Origin: Kovacikia minuta CCNUW1
GTDB taxonomy: Bacteria; Cyanobacteriota; Cyanobacteriia; Leptolyngbyales; Leptolyngbyaceae
DNA: 64,000 nucleotides
Assembly (NCBI RefSeq): GCF_020091585.1
Contig: NZ_CP083582.1
Coordinates: 2,418,001 to 2,482,000, forward strand
Reading direction: 5' to 3'
Notes under the pieces: generated by a model
Seen by the model: the letters and a program-made list of their open reading frames with translations, nothing else
Told to the model about the DNA's origin: nothing
The model's database searches: none
Position numbers and translations under genes: made by a program
In this document: in pieces, positions 1 to 9,796 of the stretch
Numbering within the stretch: the stretch's first letter is position 1
Layout: each line of letters begins with the position of its first letter

Positions 1-1
1 A

Positions 2-292
2 ATTCAGGCAACGGCTGCCCAGGCTCAGTACTACAGCCGCGAACGTCGTATCGTTTTAAGTGGAAATGTTTACGTTCTGCAACAGGGGAATAGCATGCGG
101 GGTGAGACAATCACCTATCTAATTGATGAAGGACGCTTTGTTGCGCTTCCTGCCCCTACCAAACAGGTTGAATCTACTTACCTTGTTCCAGAATCATCAC
201 CCTCCCCAACGCCAACGGCTACCCAATCCCCTCTCATCATCGAACCAGAATTTACACCTTCTGATTCTGAAGCACCGTCTAATTCACCTTGA
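2..292 (+). CDS. LptA/OstA-like protein, C-terminal part
   Basis: The reading frame is open from the window edge to TGA at 290-292, so this is the 3' end of a gene that starts upstream. The visible start has an OstA/LptA-like pattern (SGNVYVLQQGNSMRGETITY), followed by a Pro/Ser/Thr-rich low-complexity tail of about 40 residues. LptA-family proteins carry lipopolysaccharide through the periplasm. The identification is supported by position, since an LptB-type ATPase and an LptF/G permease follow on the same strand. The proline-rich tail is probably a disordered C-terminus. Confidence 0.7.
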   Translation: MQATAAQAQYYSRERRIVLSGNVYVLQQGNSMRGETITYLIDEGRFVALPAPTKQVESTYLVPESSPSPTPTATQSPLIIEPEFTPSDSEAPSNSP

Positions 293-402
293 TAAGTTCC
301 TTCCAAGCCAACACTAACTGCACCGGGTCAACGCTGACATATCTGTCTTTGATAAGATGATTCAGTTCTGTTTGTTAAAGTAGCGCAACCAGGAGCGGAC
401 TT

Positions 403-1131
403 TTGAAGATTGTGCTGGAAAACGTTCATAAGTCCTATGGTCAGCGGGCAGTGGTGAGTCGGGTTAGCCTGTCTGTCTCTCAGGGAGAAGTGGTTGGCTT
501 ACTGGGGCCAAATGGGGCTGGCAAAACAACCACCTTTTATATGGCCACAGGCTTAGAGAAGCCCAACCAGGGAAAAGTTTGTCTCAATGATGTGGAAATC
601 ACTTCAATGCCGATTCATAAACGGGCACGGTTAGGAATCGGCTACCTCGCACAGGAAGCCAGTGTTTTCCGCCATTTGACTGTGCGAGAAAATATTCTTC
701 TGGTTATGGAGCAAACAAATATTCCCCGACGAGAGTGGAACGATCGCATCGCTGACCTATTGAATGAATTCCATCTAGAGAAGGTCGCCCACACCTTGGG
801 CATCCGTATTTCTGGAGGCGAACGACGGCGGACTGAGTTAGCTCGATCGCTGGCAGCAGGACGGGATGGTCCCAAATTTTTGTTGCTGGATGAACCGTTT
901 GCTGGAGTAGACCCGATCGCCGTCGCCGAAATTCAACAGATTATTGCTCGTCTGCGCGCGCGTCAAATTGGCATTCTGATTACGGATCATAATGTTCGTG
1001 AAACCCTGGCAATCACCGATCGGGCTTACATCATGCGAGATGGTCAAATCCTTGCATCGGGCACCGCTGAGGAACTTTACAGCAACCCCCTGGTCCGACA
1101 GTATTACCTGGGCGATAATTTTCAGCCTTAA
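403..1131 (+). CDS. lptB: LPS export ABC transporter ATP-binding protein LptB
   Basis: A 242-residue ABC ATPase expected to power LPS extraction from the inner membrane with the LptF/G permease. Visible motifs are Walker A GPNGAGKTT (about residue 35), signature ISGGERRR, Walker B FLLLDEPFAGVDP and the switch histidine ITDHNV. The SGGERRR signature and DEPFAGVDP box are typical of LptB. The start is TTG at 403, chosen because AGGAG at 391-395 lies 7 nt upstream. The length matches the family (about 240). The TAA stop directly abuts a heptamer array. Confidence 0.95.
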   Translation: MKIVLENVHKSYGQRAVVSRVSLSVSQGEVVGLLGPNGAGKTTTFYMATGLEKPNQGKVCLNDVEITSMPIHKRARLGIGYLAQEASVFRHLTVRENILLVMEQTNIPRREWNDRIADLLNEFHLEKVAHTLGIRISGGERRRTELARSLAAGRDGPKFLLLDEPFAGVDPIAVAEIQQIIARLRARQIGILITDHNVRETLAITDRAYIMRDGQILASGTAEELYSNPLVRQYYLGDNFQP

Positions 1132-1160
1132 GGTCGGTGGTCGGTGGTCGGTGGTCGGTG
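1132..1160. repeat. Heptamer array (GGTCGGT)n
   Basis: About four tandem copies of the 7-nt unit GGTCGGT begin at the base after the lptB stop codon. A second C-rich heptamer stretch with CATCCCC/CTCCCCA-like units lies at 1226-1268, before lptF/G. These resemble the short tandemly repeated repetitive (STRR) heptamers known in filamentous cyanobacteria. Confidence 0.8.
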
Positions 1161-1319
1161 TCAGGGAAAAGATAAGGGATAAGGAATAAAGGATCAAGAA
1201 TAAAAAGTATTTCTTTAGCCTTTCATCCCCCATCCCCCATCCTTCATCCCTACTCCCCACTCCCCATTTCAGAACTCAAAATTCTTGATTCTCAATTCTT
1301 AATTCTCCCCCTCCTCCCT

Positions 1320-2510
1320 ATGTCCTCAAGCTTCCCCACGGCCAATAAGCCTCCGTTCAACCCCTTTGGCTGGTTAATAGCGGGTATTCCAGTGATGGAT
1401 CGGTACATTATTGGGGAACTCATTCCGCCTTTTATCTTTGGGGTCGGGGCTTTTTCGTCGATCGGCGTGGCGATCGGGGTTTTATTTGATTTGGTGCGCA
1501 AAATCACGGAGGCAGGATTACCGCTAACGCTGGCGCTGGAAGTCTTTTTTCTGAAACTGCCCTATTTCATCAGTTTGGCGTTTCCCATGTCCATGCTGCT
1601 GGCATGTCTGATCGTGTACAGCCGCCTTTCGAGTGACAGCGAATTGATCGCCCTGCGGAGTTGTGGGGTCAGTATCTATCGGTTGGTTCTGCCTGCGGTT
1701 CTGCTGGGCCTGATTATGACTGGAATTACCTTCGTCTTTAATGAAGCGGTTGTTCCGGCAGCAAATCGGCGGGCAACAATAACCCTGAATCGTGCCCTTA
1801 AGGGTAATGAACCCAGTTTTCGGGAGAAAAATATTCTTTATCAAGAATTTCGCAAGGAAACGACACCTTCGGGAGAGCGGGAAAATGTCCTTTCCAGAAT
1901 CTTCTATGCCAGGGAGTTTAATGGCAAGGAAATGAAGGGACTGAACATCCTGGACTTTTCCCAAAATGGGCTGAACCAGATCGTGGTTGCCGAAACTGCA
2001 ACCTGGAATCCGATCGACAAAACCTGGGATTTTTTCAACGGAACGACTTATACGATTGCTCCCGATGGCTCTTTCCAAGGAATTTTGCGCTACAAGAAAC
2101 AGCAACTTCAGCTTCCCCGCGCTCCTCTCGATATTGCCACTACCACGACTGACCCGATCGAAATGAATATTGCCCAAATCCGGCAATATCTGGCAACCAC
2201 AGGCGAGGGAGGAAACGTTAAGGAAACCCGTAAGCTCAGGTTGCGGATTGATCAGAAAATTTCTTTTCCTTTTGTCTGTCTTGTATTTGCCCTGGTTGGT
2301 TCGACGTTAGGAGTTCAACCGCAACGGGGCGGGCGACGGGCAACCAGCTTTGGGGTTAGCCTGGTCATTATTGTTTTCTACTATCTGTTTACCAGTATTT
2401 GCGAAGCCTTTTACCAATTTGGAATTCTTTCTTCCCTGTTAGCCGGGTGGCTTCCCACCCTCACCATTCTGGTAGCAGGAGTTTTTATATTAATGAGAAT
2501 TAATCGGTAG
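1320..2510 (+). CDS. LPS export permease, LptF/LptG family
   Basis: A 396-residue YjgP/YjgQ-family permease. It shows the N-terminal pattern MDRYIIGELIPPFIFG, two hydrophobic helices, a periplasmic region of about 140 residues (roughly 130-270), then three C-terminal helices (PFVCLVFALVGSTLG; SFGVSLVIIVFYYLF; LPTLTILVAGVFILM). With LptB it should form the ATP-driven LPS extractor. The order lptA-like, lptB, lptF/G on one strand supports an export operon, although about 190 nt of repeat-rich DNA separates lptB from this gene. I cannot decide between LptF and LptG; cyanobacteria often carry one such protein. Confidence 0.9.
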   Translation: MSSSFPTANKPPFNPFGWLIAGIPVMDRYIIGELIPPFIFGVGAFSSIGVAIGVLFDLVRKITEAGLPLTLALEVFFLKLPYFISLAFPMSMLLACLIVYSRLSSDSELIALRSCGVSIYRLVLPAVLLGLIMTGITFVFNEAVVPAANRRATITLNRALKGNEPSFREKNILYQEFRKETTPSGERENVLSRIFYAREFNGKEMKGLNILDFSQNGLNQIVVAETATWNPIDKTWDFFNGTTYTIAPDGSFQGILRYKKQQLQLPRAPLDIATTTTDPIEMNIAQIRQYLATTGEGGNVKETRKLRLRIDQKISFPFVCLVFALVGSTLGVQPQRGGRRATSFGVSLVIIVFYYLFTSICEAFYQFGILSSLLAGWLPTLTILVAGVFILMRINR

Positions 2511-2593
2511 CTCGGAAATCACGATTCCCTCCGCTGAATTAGTCTATCTACGCTCATGCCTGGTAATTATTCTGTACGAAGTTGATGGGAATT

Positions 2594-4261
2594 CTATCTC
2601 CTCTCTTCCCAATCATCTATCTGGTAATTTTTGGGGCGTTCCCAGTCATCCGCTTCTAATTCTACAGGTTCCAAATCCCGCTCTAGCCTTGCTCGTAGCT
2701 CAACCATTGGTTGCGATTCCAGTTCAAGTTCCTCCGCTTCTAGTTCAGTTTCGCGATCGAGGTTGAGGGGTTTTACGACCCGTGTAATTGCCTCCTGCAC
2801 AAAAGAGCGAATGAATTCATCCTTGCGATTCAGCTGAAACTGACGCTGTACCACCTCCGTAATACCGCCATCGCCCCAATCCTGGTCGTGTCGGAAGTAT
2901 TCGATAAAGCTCCTGCCTGCAATCCGCGTCAGATAAGCCGCACTAACACCCTGAATGGCACGTCCGACCAGCATGCCGCCAACGCTTACTTGCAGTGCGG
3001 TGGAGACGATCGTGACGGCTCCCTTCACAATTCCCAGGCTTGCCAGGGTTTTGCCCAACGATAGCGCCAACTCTCGCCCCCGCTCTGGGTTAATATCACA
3101 GCCATAGACCCGTCCAATTTCGACCACCATCTGGGCATTAACAGCGGCAGCAGCGAGCAAATCCACCACAGGTAAGGGGGTGGCGGCAACAACCCCCGCT
3201 CCAATCCACTGGAACCGTTCCACAATCTTTTCTGCCTGGCGGCGGCGTTGCAGATCAATGAGCTTGCGGGCTTCCTCTCCTAATCGTTGAGACTGTAGCA
3301 GGATATTATCTGCCACCAGGTCTTCCCCTTCTGCCCGCAAAACTGCCACCATCCGCCGAATTAAGGGCATGATGTCGGGATCGGGGTAAAAGCTTTCCCC
3401 ATTTTCCAGAATCACGGAGTTGGGGCGGGCAGCAACGGCGACCACATCTGACGCCCCAACCAGCCCTCGTACCCGTTCTCGCAGACGAGCCAGAATAGTT
3501 TCCCGATCGTCCTCCGTGTAAAGGTCGGATTTATTGAGGATTACGAGCGATCGCTTGCCGATTTCCGCCAGCGCCTGCAATGGATCGTATTCTGACTTGC
3601 GGAGGTCATTGTCCAGCACAAATAGGAGCAAATCTGCCTCAGTTGCCAGCTTCCGCGCCAGTCTTTCTCGTTCAGTTCCGGCAACCCCTGCCTCCAGAAT
3701 CCCTGGGGTGTCAATGATCAAAATTTCTCGATTGAGTCCCTTGAGCCTTAGGGAATAGGTTTCGCCAACTTCGGTGGTTCCCATAGGCGCACCCACTTCC
3801 CCCACCATGCGCCCAATCAGGGCATTGGCGATCGAGGTTTTCCCGGCTGAGCCAGTGCCAAAAATAACCACCTGTAACTCTCGCCGTGACAGGTTTTGCT
3901 CAATCTCATGCGATCGGCTCAAAAGCTCCTGGCGGGCAACTTCATCCTGAATTTGGGCAACCTGTCGCCGGATTGCCTTCAGGGTTTCTTCCGCTGCTTC
4001 AGTTTTGGCAACCGGAATTTTGGGTTGAGTTCGTCGAGCCGCTTTTTTCTTAGATTGTTGCGGCAGCCAGAAAAAGTAATAGATAAATGCCGCAATTAAC
4101 ACCCCAATCAGGACAATGATTAAAAACAGCAACGCCTGCGATAGCAACGGGTAGTAGGCAAGCTGCCAGTACAGGCGGGTGAGGGAATCGATCAACCAGA
4201 TTGCCAATCCCAGAATCAGGATTAGCCCCACGACCAGAATGAGAAGGCGCGACAAAGGCAT
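2594..4261 (-). CDS. Membrane-anchored GTPase with DUF697-like C-terminal region
   Basis: A 555-residue protein with two N-terminal transmembrane segments (about 5-25 and 42-65). An Era/dynamin-type GTPase domain follows: P-loop GTGSAGKTS at 135-143, G3 DTPGILEAG near 184 and G4 NKSD near 243. The C-terminal half contains the Ala/Val-rich helices VAATPLPVVDLLAAAAVN and YGCDINPERGRELALSLG, typical of DUF697 (YcjF-like) proteins, and the end is Glu-rich and acidic. It is probably a membrane-associated regulatory or stress GTPase; its cellular role is not known to me. It is convergent with the lptF/G gene and stands alone. Confidence 0.85.
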   Translation of the reverse strand: MPLSRLLILVVGLILILGLAIWLIDSLTRLYWQLAYYPLLSQALLFLIIVLIGVLIAAFIYYFFWLPQQSKKKAARRTQPKIPVAKTEAAEETLKAIRRQVAQIQDEVARQELLSRSHEIEQNLSRRELQVVIFGTGSAGKTSIANALIGRMVGEVGAPMGTTEVGETYSLRLKGLNREILIIDTPGILEAGVAGTERERLARKLATEADLLLFVLDNDLRKSEYDPLQALAEIGKRSLVILNKSDLYTEDDRETILARLRERVRGLVGASDVVAVAARPNSVILENGESFYPDPDIMPLIRRMVAVLRAEGEDLVADNILLQSQRLGEEARKLIDLQRRRQAEKIVERFQWIGAGVVAATPLPVVDLLAAAAVNAQMVVEIGRVYGCDINPERGRELALSLGKTLASLGIVKGAVTIVSTALQVSVGGMLVGRAIQGVSAAYLTRIAGRSFIEYFRHDQDWGDGGITEVVQRQFQLNRKDEFIRSFVQEAITRVVKPLNLDRETELEAEELELESQPMVELRARLERDLEPVELEADDWERPKNYQIDDWEERR

Positions 4262-4602
4262 GCAGGAAAGTTTACTTCTACTGCCTTTTATTCTAATTCC
4301 CTCTTCAAAAGGGCAACGGATCGATGGAGAAATATATTGATTGGCGAAAAAATAAAACTAATGCTGAACATTAAGACAAAGACATCCCTAGAGACGTTCC
4401 GCCGAAACGTCTCTACAGCATCCGAACAACATATCTAGAACATCACCGCATTACCTTTATGATGCAAGGGATAGAAGATGAAGGAAATTCTTAATTGATT
4501 GGGCTATGGCTATAAAAGACTATTAAGCCTAAGGACGATCAAGCTAATTCTGTGTAAGTATCGATCCGTCGCCCGTAGCAGAATTTTGAGGCAGGGAAAT
4601 CT
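4262..4602. other. Intergenic region with one palindromic repeat
   Basis: No convincing gene. It holds the divergent promoter space between the GTPase gene and the DUF937-like gene. A 27-nt perfect inverted repeat, TAGAGACGTT...AACGTCTCTA, lies at 4389-4415. I cannot assign promoters with confidence. Confidence 0.5.
4389..4415. repeat. Palindromic intergenic repeat
   Basis: The arms TAGAGACGTT and AACGTCTCTA flank a short CCGCCGA-type loop. There is no T-tract, so a terminator is unlikely. Similar GAGACGTT palindromes are common interspersed repeats in cyanobacterial genomes (general knowledge, not checked here). Confidence 0.65.
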
Positions 4603-5115
4603 ATGGCTCTATTTGATGAAATTTTGAGTGCAGTGGCTAATCCTGAAATGCAGGCTAACCCAGATCAACTCAGCGGAATTCTTAGCACGGTGCAGCAACT
4701 AAGCAATAACTATGGAACCGATCCTGGAACAACTCAGACGCTTGTTTCTGTTGTGGGCAATTATTTGCGATCGTCCCTGCAAGCAGCAGGTCCAAACCAG
4801 GCTCAGTCATTGGTGAATCAGTTCGGTGGCACTACTCCTAACCAGCAAGCAGTCGAAGCGTTATTGGGGGCGGGAATGCAGCAGCAACTTGTGCAGGATT
4901 TGATCCAGAAAACTGGGCTAGATCCCCAAACCATTCAATCGATGCTGCCTATGTTGATTCCTTTAGCCCTAAATTTACTTCAAAGCGGAAATAACACCCA
5001 AAATCCTCAGGCAGGTAACCCCATTCTCAACAGTTTTCTGGATGGGGACAATGACGGGGATGTGGATCTAGGCGATGTGATGAATGTCGCAGGACGGTTT
5101 TTAGGAGGACGATAG
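4603..5115 (+). CDS. Conserved protein, DUF937-like, with acidic Asp/Gly C-terminal loop
   Basis: A 170-residue Gln/Leu-rich helical protein (MALFDEILSAVANPEMQ...) with no signal peptide. The repeated short helices and the pattern LLGAGMQQQLVQDLIQKTGLD resemble DUF937/YidB-type proteins. Near the C-terminus (about residues 150-162), DGDNDGDVDLGD looks like a dockerin- or EF-hand-type calcium loop followed by an LGD-helix. The function is unknown. It stands alone between divergent and convergent neighbours. The family call is moderate; the calcium-binding reading is inference from the spacing of Asp residues. Confidence 0.75.
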   Translation: MALFDEILSAVANPEMQANPDQLSGILSTVQQLSNNYGTDPGTTQTLVSVVGNYLRSSLQAAGPNQAQSLVNQFGGTTPNQQAVEALLGAGMQQQLVQDLIQKTGLDPQTIQSMLPMLIPLALNLLQSGNNTQNPQAGNPILNSFLDGDNDGDVDLGDVMNVAGRFLGGR

Positions 5116-5228
5116 TTTTACGTTTTAAGTTTTGAGTTTTGAACTGAATCTGAGGGGATGGGATCGGAGGGAGATAATAGGGTGATGGGATGGGGAGATA
5201 TTTTTATCCTTTATCCTTCATCCTTTTC

Positions 5229-6180
5229 CTACCCCCTGACTACTACCTTACCCAGGGGTGCAACGCCTGCTAAATCGAGAATCTGCGGGATCAAATCTTC
5301 CCGCTTGACTGCCATCATATGAACGCCTTGACAAAGTTGGCGTGCCATTTGAACCTGTTCGGCTGCAATGAGCATGCCCTCTCGCAGCGGATCAGAGGCG
5401 CGTTCCAGACGATCGATAATATGGTCAGGAATATGGACACCGGGAACGCAGCGGTTGATAAATTGGGCGTTCTTAGCAGACTTTAAAAGAAAGATCCCAG
5501 CCAGGACGGGTTTGTTGCAATCTGTCGCAATTTGGGTCATGAATTTTTCCAGACGATCGAAATCGGAGATCAACTGGCTTTGAAAAAACTTGGCTCCAGC
5601 TTCAAGTTTGCGTTCAAATCGACGTTGTAGACCAGACCAACTGCCACATTGGAGGGTCAACAGCGGCTCCCATAAACAGGTCGATCGCGCCATCCGTCAG
5701 GGGTTTGTCATTGAAGTCAAAGCCAGCATTGAGTTTGCCGATCAATTGCAGCAGCCGCACGGATTCTAGCTCAAATACACCCCGTGCGGTGGGATGGTCG
5801 CCCGCTTTCACCGGATCGCCCGTCAGCGCCAGGACATTGCGGATGCCAAGGGCGTGCGCTCCCATCAGGTCTGCTTGCAAGCTAATCGAGTTGCGATCGC
5901 GGCAGGCAAATTGGCAGATTGGCTCAATTCCGTGCTGGAGCAGAATCACAGATGCTGCCAAAGATGACATTCTGAGAACTGCCCGACTACCATCGGTGAT
6001 ATTAACTCCATGTACCCGCCCTTTCATCAGCTTTGCCATTTGAAGCATGTGAGTTGGTTCCCCCCCTTTCGGTGGAGCGACTTCCGCAGTCACTAAAAAA
6101 TGTCCTGCTTGAACCGCCTCTCGGAAGGAAGGGATGGAGTGTGGAGAATTGGGGGTCGAATTCATCGAAATACTGGACAT
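5229..6180 (-). pseudogene. metF: Methylenetetrahydrofolate reductase, frameshifted (+1)
   Basis: MetF-type enzyme, which reduces 5,10-methylene-THF to 5-methyl-THF for methionine synthesis. The first part runs to ...DLFMGAAVDP with family motifs TAEVAPPKG, HGVNITDGSRA and ALTGDP. The second part continues in another frame as SGLQRRFERKLEAGAKFFQSQ and NKPVLAGIFLLKSAKNAQ. The shift is at about 5650-5656, where one C too many follows GACCCT. Removing it gives 316 residues, the normal length of the short MetF family. The start is ATG at 6180. The break is one of twelve similar +1 events, so I suspect sequence error rather than a dead gene. Confidence 0.88.
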
Positions 6181-6333
6181 TCGCAGTCGGGATTTGTGCT
6201 CTACATTTGCTTTAAGTTACCTGGCATTGAACGAAAGTCCAAACTCAACGTCTGAAACCTTTACAGGAACTTAAATTCTTTATTGGTCAGATATTTGGTT
6301 TTTCTGCTATGACAATTTTATGTCTGAACAGGC

Positions 6334-7597
6334 CTAATCTTTGAAGCTCAGGCGTTGGCGAAAATTGGCAACGGATTGCACCAGGCCGATCGCGATGAAA
6401 TTCATCAACAATGCCGATCGCCCATAACTGAGGAAGGGGAGGGGAATCCCGGTTACGGGTGAGAGACCAATCGTCATCCCCACGTTAACAATTGTTTGGA
6501 ATACAACCATTGACAGAACGCCGATCGCCTATCAGGGAGCCAAAATTATCCCTGGCATTCTGAGCAATGATGACCAACCGCAAGCAAATGAACCAGAACG
6601 CCAGCAACACCAGGAAACAGCCAATAAATCCCAATTCTTCGCCAATCGCAGCAAAGATAAAGTCGGTATGTTGCTCTGGAATAAAGTTGAGTTGGGTTTG
6701 GGTGCCATGATTGAGTCCTCTGCCCCACAAACCTCCTGCTCCGATGGCAATCCGGGACTGGATCAGGTGATACCCTCCACCCAGCGGGTCCTGATCCGGA
6801 TCAAGAAAAATAACTAACCGCTGCTTCTGATAATCCTTCAGCAGACCCCAGAGGAAAAACCCCAGTGCTCCTGAAATCAGGTTAATCACAACTGCCGCAA
6901 AGGTTCCCAGCCGATACCAGGGCAACGTACCCCACGCAACGATCGCAATTAAAACAATCCAGACAAACCAGAGGGGCAGGAAGACGTTAAACAAAATTGC
7001 AGATAGGAGCGGAGACAGTAATAGGAGTAGCCAGCCGGGGTTTGCGTTGCCCCAATAGAGCATACCAAGCGTAATTGCCCCAAACACTAACGAGGTGCCC
7101 AGGTTTGGCTCCAGGAAGACAAACGTCCAGGGAACGGCTGTGATAATCAGAGTTCTGATCACAACAGGGATATTTGAGGCAGGACGTTCGCTCAGGAGCG
7201 AGGCGATCGTGATAACAATGCCCAATTTGGCAAACTCAGAGGGTTGCAGGTTAAACCCGAAGATATTAATCCAGCGTTGTGCGCCTAACTCCTGCCGACC
7301 GATAAACATCACTGCCAGCAAGGAAACATTAGTAATGCCGTAGATGATCCAGCGCCACTGCATGAGTTGGTCATACCGCCAACGAGCGATCGCCAGTGCC
7401 AGAAACAAGCCCACACCCCCTGTGATCCAGTGCTGCCGCCAGTCTGTCCAGCCCTGGTTCATTTCCACGCTGCGAATCATGACCCCACCCAGTACCGTCA
7501 GCCCAACGGGTAAAACAAACAGCCACCAGTCTACGTTTTGCCAGGGCTGCACCAGGGCTTTCCAGCGAATCCGACCAAAGGATTTTTTCAACAACAT
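6334..7597 (-). pseudogene. rodA: Rod-shape-determining SEDS protein RodA, frameshifted (+1)
   Basis: SEDS-family peptidoglycan glycosyltransferase for cell-wall elongation, with about ten transmembrane helices. Diagnostic stretches are GAQRWINIFGFNLQPSEFAK, FLEPNLGTSLVF, GQ-type loop LGGGYHLIQSRIAIGAGG and FIPEQHTDFIFAAIGEE. The frame breaks at about 6529-6533 after DNFGSLI. The adjacent frame then reads AIGVLSMVVFQTIVNVGM, GLSPVTGIPLPFLSYGRSAL and ends FRQRLSFKD at 6334. Deleting one base gives 420 residues, as expected for RodA. As the sequence stands, the product lacks the last two helices, including the conserved SYGRS motif. Confidence 0.9.
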
Positions 7598-7639
7598 GGG
7601 AAAGGAGAGGAGAGTTTTGGATTATGAGTTTTGAGTTTT

Positions 7640-7741
7640 GGTACCAATTTGAATTGGAAACGCGACCGATCGGGTAGGGGCGTTTGGCCAAACGCCCTTA
7701 CAGGATGTTGATGTGCCACGAAGACTATTTAAATTGGTATG
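7640..7741. repeat. MITE-like palindromic element, copy 1
   Basis: The outer inverted repeat TACCAATTT (7642-7650) pairs with AAATTGGTA near 7731-7739. The inner inverted repeat GTAGGGGCGTTTGG/CCAAACGCCCTTAC lies at 7674-7701. The nested AT-rich ends and GC-rich core recur elsewhere in the window. Confidence 0.65.
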
Positions 7742-7790
7742 AGTTAACACTGAGGACTAAGGCGATTTCTACAAAAGAAGATACCCGACG

Positions 7791-7857
7791 GTAGGGGCAG
7801 GTTTAGCCCGAATCGAATTGTAAACCTTGCAATCTGTCTACAAAACCTGCCCCCTAC
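7791..7857. repeat. MITE-like palindromic element, copy 2 (core)
   Basis: GTAGGGGCAGGTTT at 7791 is matched by the inverted AAACCTGCCCCCTAC ending at 7857, with a 38-nt spacer. It shares the arm sequence with copies near 16675 and 51362. Confidence 0.7.
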
Positions 7858-7963
7858 AGGTCATTTATTTTCCAGAAATCTCCTAAGTGCTGAGGGCTGA
7901 GAGGAATTTTGAATTTCTTCCTGGCTCCTGACACCTGATACCTGACATTTGATCCAAAATCCC

Positions 7964-9034
7964 TTATCCTAACGCTGCGATCGATACCTTGGCGGCAACC
8001 TGTTGGGCAATTGCAGTCAAAGCTTTAGCAGAGGCAGATTCAGGGTCAGAAAGGACGATCGGTAAGCCACGATCGCCACCCTGACGCAGGGAAATTTCCA
8101 GGGGAATACAGCCTAAAAGAGGCACCTGGAGTTCCTGGGCGGTTTTTTCGCCACCAGCAGAACCAAAGATGTCGTAGTGGCGATCGGGCAAATCGGGAGG
8201 GATGAAGTAGCTCATATTTTCCACGATTCCCAACACAGGTACCCCAAGCTGCTGAAACATTTTCAAGCCTCGCCGGGAGTCTAACAAAGCAACGGTTTGT
8301 GGTGTGGTGACGATCACCGCACCTGCCATCGGCACCGCCTGAGCCATGGTCAATTGGGCATCTCCTGTTCCTGGCGGCATATCGACAATCAGATAATCCA
8401 ACTCGCCCCAGTTGACCTGGTAGAGAAACTGGCGAATAATCCCATTCAGCATTGGTCCCCGCCAGATAACGGGCTGATCTTTGTCAATTAAAAAGCCCAT
8501 TGAAACCAGCTTCACCCCGTGGTTAAACACTGGTTCTAGAATTTCTCCCTGGGGACCCTGCTGCACGGCTACCTGGGCTTCTGCTAACCCCAGCATTGTG
8601 GGCGCATTCGGTCCATAAATATCGGCATCGAGCAACCCCACTTTCGCGCCTGTCTGCGCCAAGGCAACCGCAACATTAACGGCAACCGTACTTTTGCCAA
8701 CCCCACCTTTGCCGCTGGAAATCGCCACAATGTTTTTGATGCCAGGAACGCCGGTGCGATCGGGAACAGATTTTTGTTGGGGAGTTTCCGCTGTAACTTC
8801 CACATCAATCCGCTTTACCCCAGGCAAGGTTTTAATCGCACGCTCACAATCTTCCACAATGAACTGCCGCAAAGGGCAGGCGGGCGTGGTTAGCACCAGG
8901 GTAAAGCTCACATTGCCGTCCTCAATCTTGACATTGCGAATCATGTTCAGTTCAACCAAACTCTTGCGAAGTTCGGGATCTTGAACTGGTTTGAGAACTT
9001 CAATCACAGAACTGGTATCGAGAATTTTGAGCAT
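7964..9034 (-). CDS. mrp: Mrp/ApbC-type iron-sulfur cluster carrier ATPase
   Basis: A 356-residue P-loop NTPase. Residues 1-85 form a DUF59 (MIP18-like) domain with TTPACPLRQFI. The deviant Walker A SGKGGVGKST lies near 107-116, then LLDADIYGPNAPTMLG, DMPPGTGDAQLT and GIVENMSYF. It should deliver Fe-S clusters to apo-proteins. The CxxC found after ENMSYF in many Mrp proteins is absent here (it reads IPPDLPD), so the only obvious ligand candidate is the DUF59 cysteine. Length is normal. Monocistronic; no regulator site recognised. Confidence 0.93.
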   Translation of the reverse strand: MLKILDTSSVIEVLKPVQDPELRKSLVELNMIRNVKIEDGNVSFTLVLTTPACPLRQFIVEDCERAIKTLPGVKRIDVEVTAETPQQKSVPDRTGVPGIKNIVAISSGKGGVGKSTVAVNVAVALAQTGAKVGLLDADIYGPNAPTMLGLAEAQVAVQQGPQGEILEPVFNHGVKLVSMGFLIDKDQPVIWRGPMLNGIIRQFLYQVNWGELDYLIVDMPPGTGDAQLTMAQAVPMAGAVIVTTPQTVALLDSRRGLKMFQQLGVPVLGIVENMSYFIPPDLPDRHYDIFGSAGGEKTAQELQVPLLGCIPLEISLRQGGDRGLPIVLSDPESASAKALTAIAQQVAAKVSIAALG

Positions 9035-9214
9035 CTTTTCCCCTGGCTACGGTTTTACAGAAAGTTAGACATTAGAACGTTAGACCCGCACCTTTAGTCG
9101 GCTCAAGCCTATTTATTGTAGGCTGAGAGCCATTCAAGTCCTCAGTTTCAGCATTTAATCTTTGGTGCTCTCGCCTCTTAGTCGATCTTACCGTTAGCTG
9201 GGATCAGTCCTTTT

Positions 9215-9727
9215 TTAGAAATCGAAGCAACCCCTTTTAGTGGGCTTCAAATTACCTGATACTGCCTGCTCAGCCGCCTCAACCAAATCAGATGCAACAC
9301 GCTCAGCAAAAGGGCGAATCAGGGACCAAAACAAAGGAGACAGCCAACCTCGAACAGTGACGGAATAGGAAACACAAGCCCCACAAACGGTGGATTTAAC
9401 CTGATAGGTGACCTGTTCTTCTAAACCAGGCATAACAAGAATACGAATGCTGAGCAACTCCCCAGGACGCACTCGCTCAACGAAAATCTGAATCGGGATG
9501 GGAATCAGACGGGTAAACCCCTGGTAGATTAATCCAGGTTTAACCACCAGTCCCCTGGGAACATTGGTGCTGGCGAGAATGGGATGCCAGGAGACATCTG
9601 CGAGATCGGTTACTTTCTGCCATAAATCGTCTACCGACGCAGAACTCAATGCCTGATAGGTTCTTGCGAGAGAGCACTGAAACCAGCGTCGCTTCCGATA
9701 GATGAGCCTGGACGCTAAACCAAACAT
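9215..9727 (-). CDS. SRPBCC-fold (polyketide cyclase/START-like) protein
   Basis: A 170-residue protein. It has the START-like layout: a helix with SSASVDDLWQKVTDLADVSWH, then alternating strands (LVVKPGLIYQGF, VERVRPGELLSIRILVMPG, VTYQVKSTVCGACVSYSVTV), then a long C-terminal helix (FAERVASDLVEAAEQAV). Such proteins bind hydrophobic ligands or act as cyclases or chaperones; the ligand cannot be inferred. No signal peptide. It lies between mrp and cobU on the same strand, with no sign of tight coupling. Confidence 0.7.
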   Translation of the reverse strand: MFGLASRLIYRKRRWFQCSLARTYQALSSASVDDLWQKVTDLADVSWHPILASTNVPRGLVVKPGLIYQGFTRLIPIPIQIFVERVRPGELLSIRILVMPGLEEQVTYQVKSTVCGACVSYSVTVRGWLSPLFWSLIRPFAERVASDLVEAAEQAVSGNLKPTKRGCFDF

Positions 9728-9796
9728 CTCACCACCTCACTTGCCGAATCTAACAGGAATCTACCATCCTACCTAGAAAAGTGAGAGGGTTCGCAT

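Larger units (their letters stand above)
7598..7963. other. Intergenic region holding two palindromic elements
   Basis: No gene is visible. It contains two members of the GTAGGGGC-type palindromic repeat family (7640-7741 and 7791-7857) and a short period-7 stretch near 7920-7955 (TGACACC/TGATACC units). Confidence 0.6.

Noticed and set aside
4389-4415. Terminator for the GTPase gene
   Set aside because: It lies upstream of that gene's start, not downstream, and lacks a T-run.
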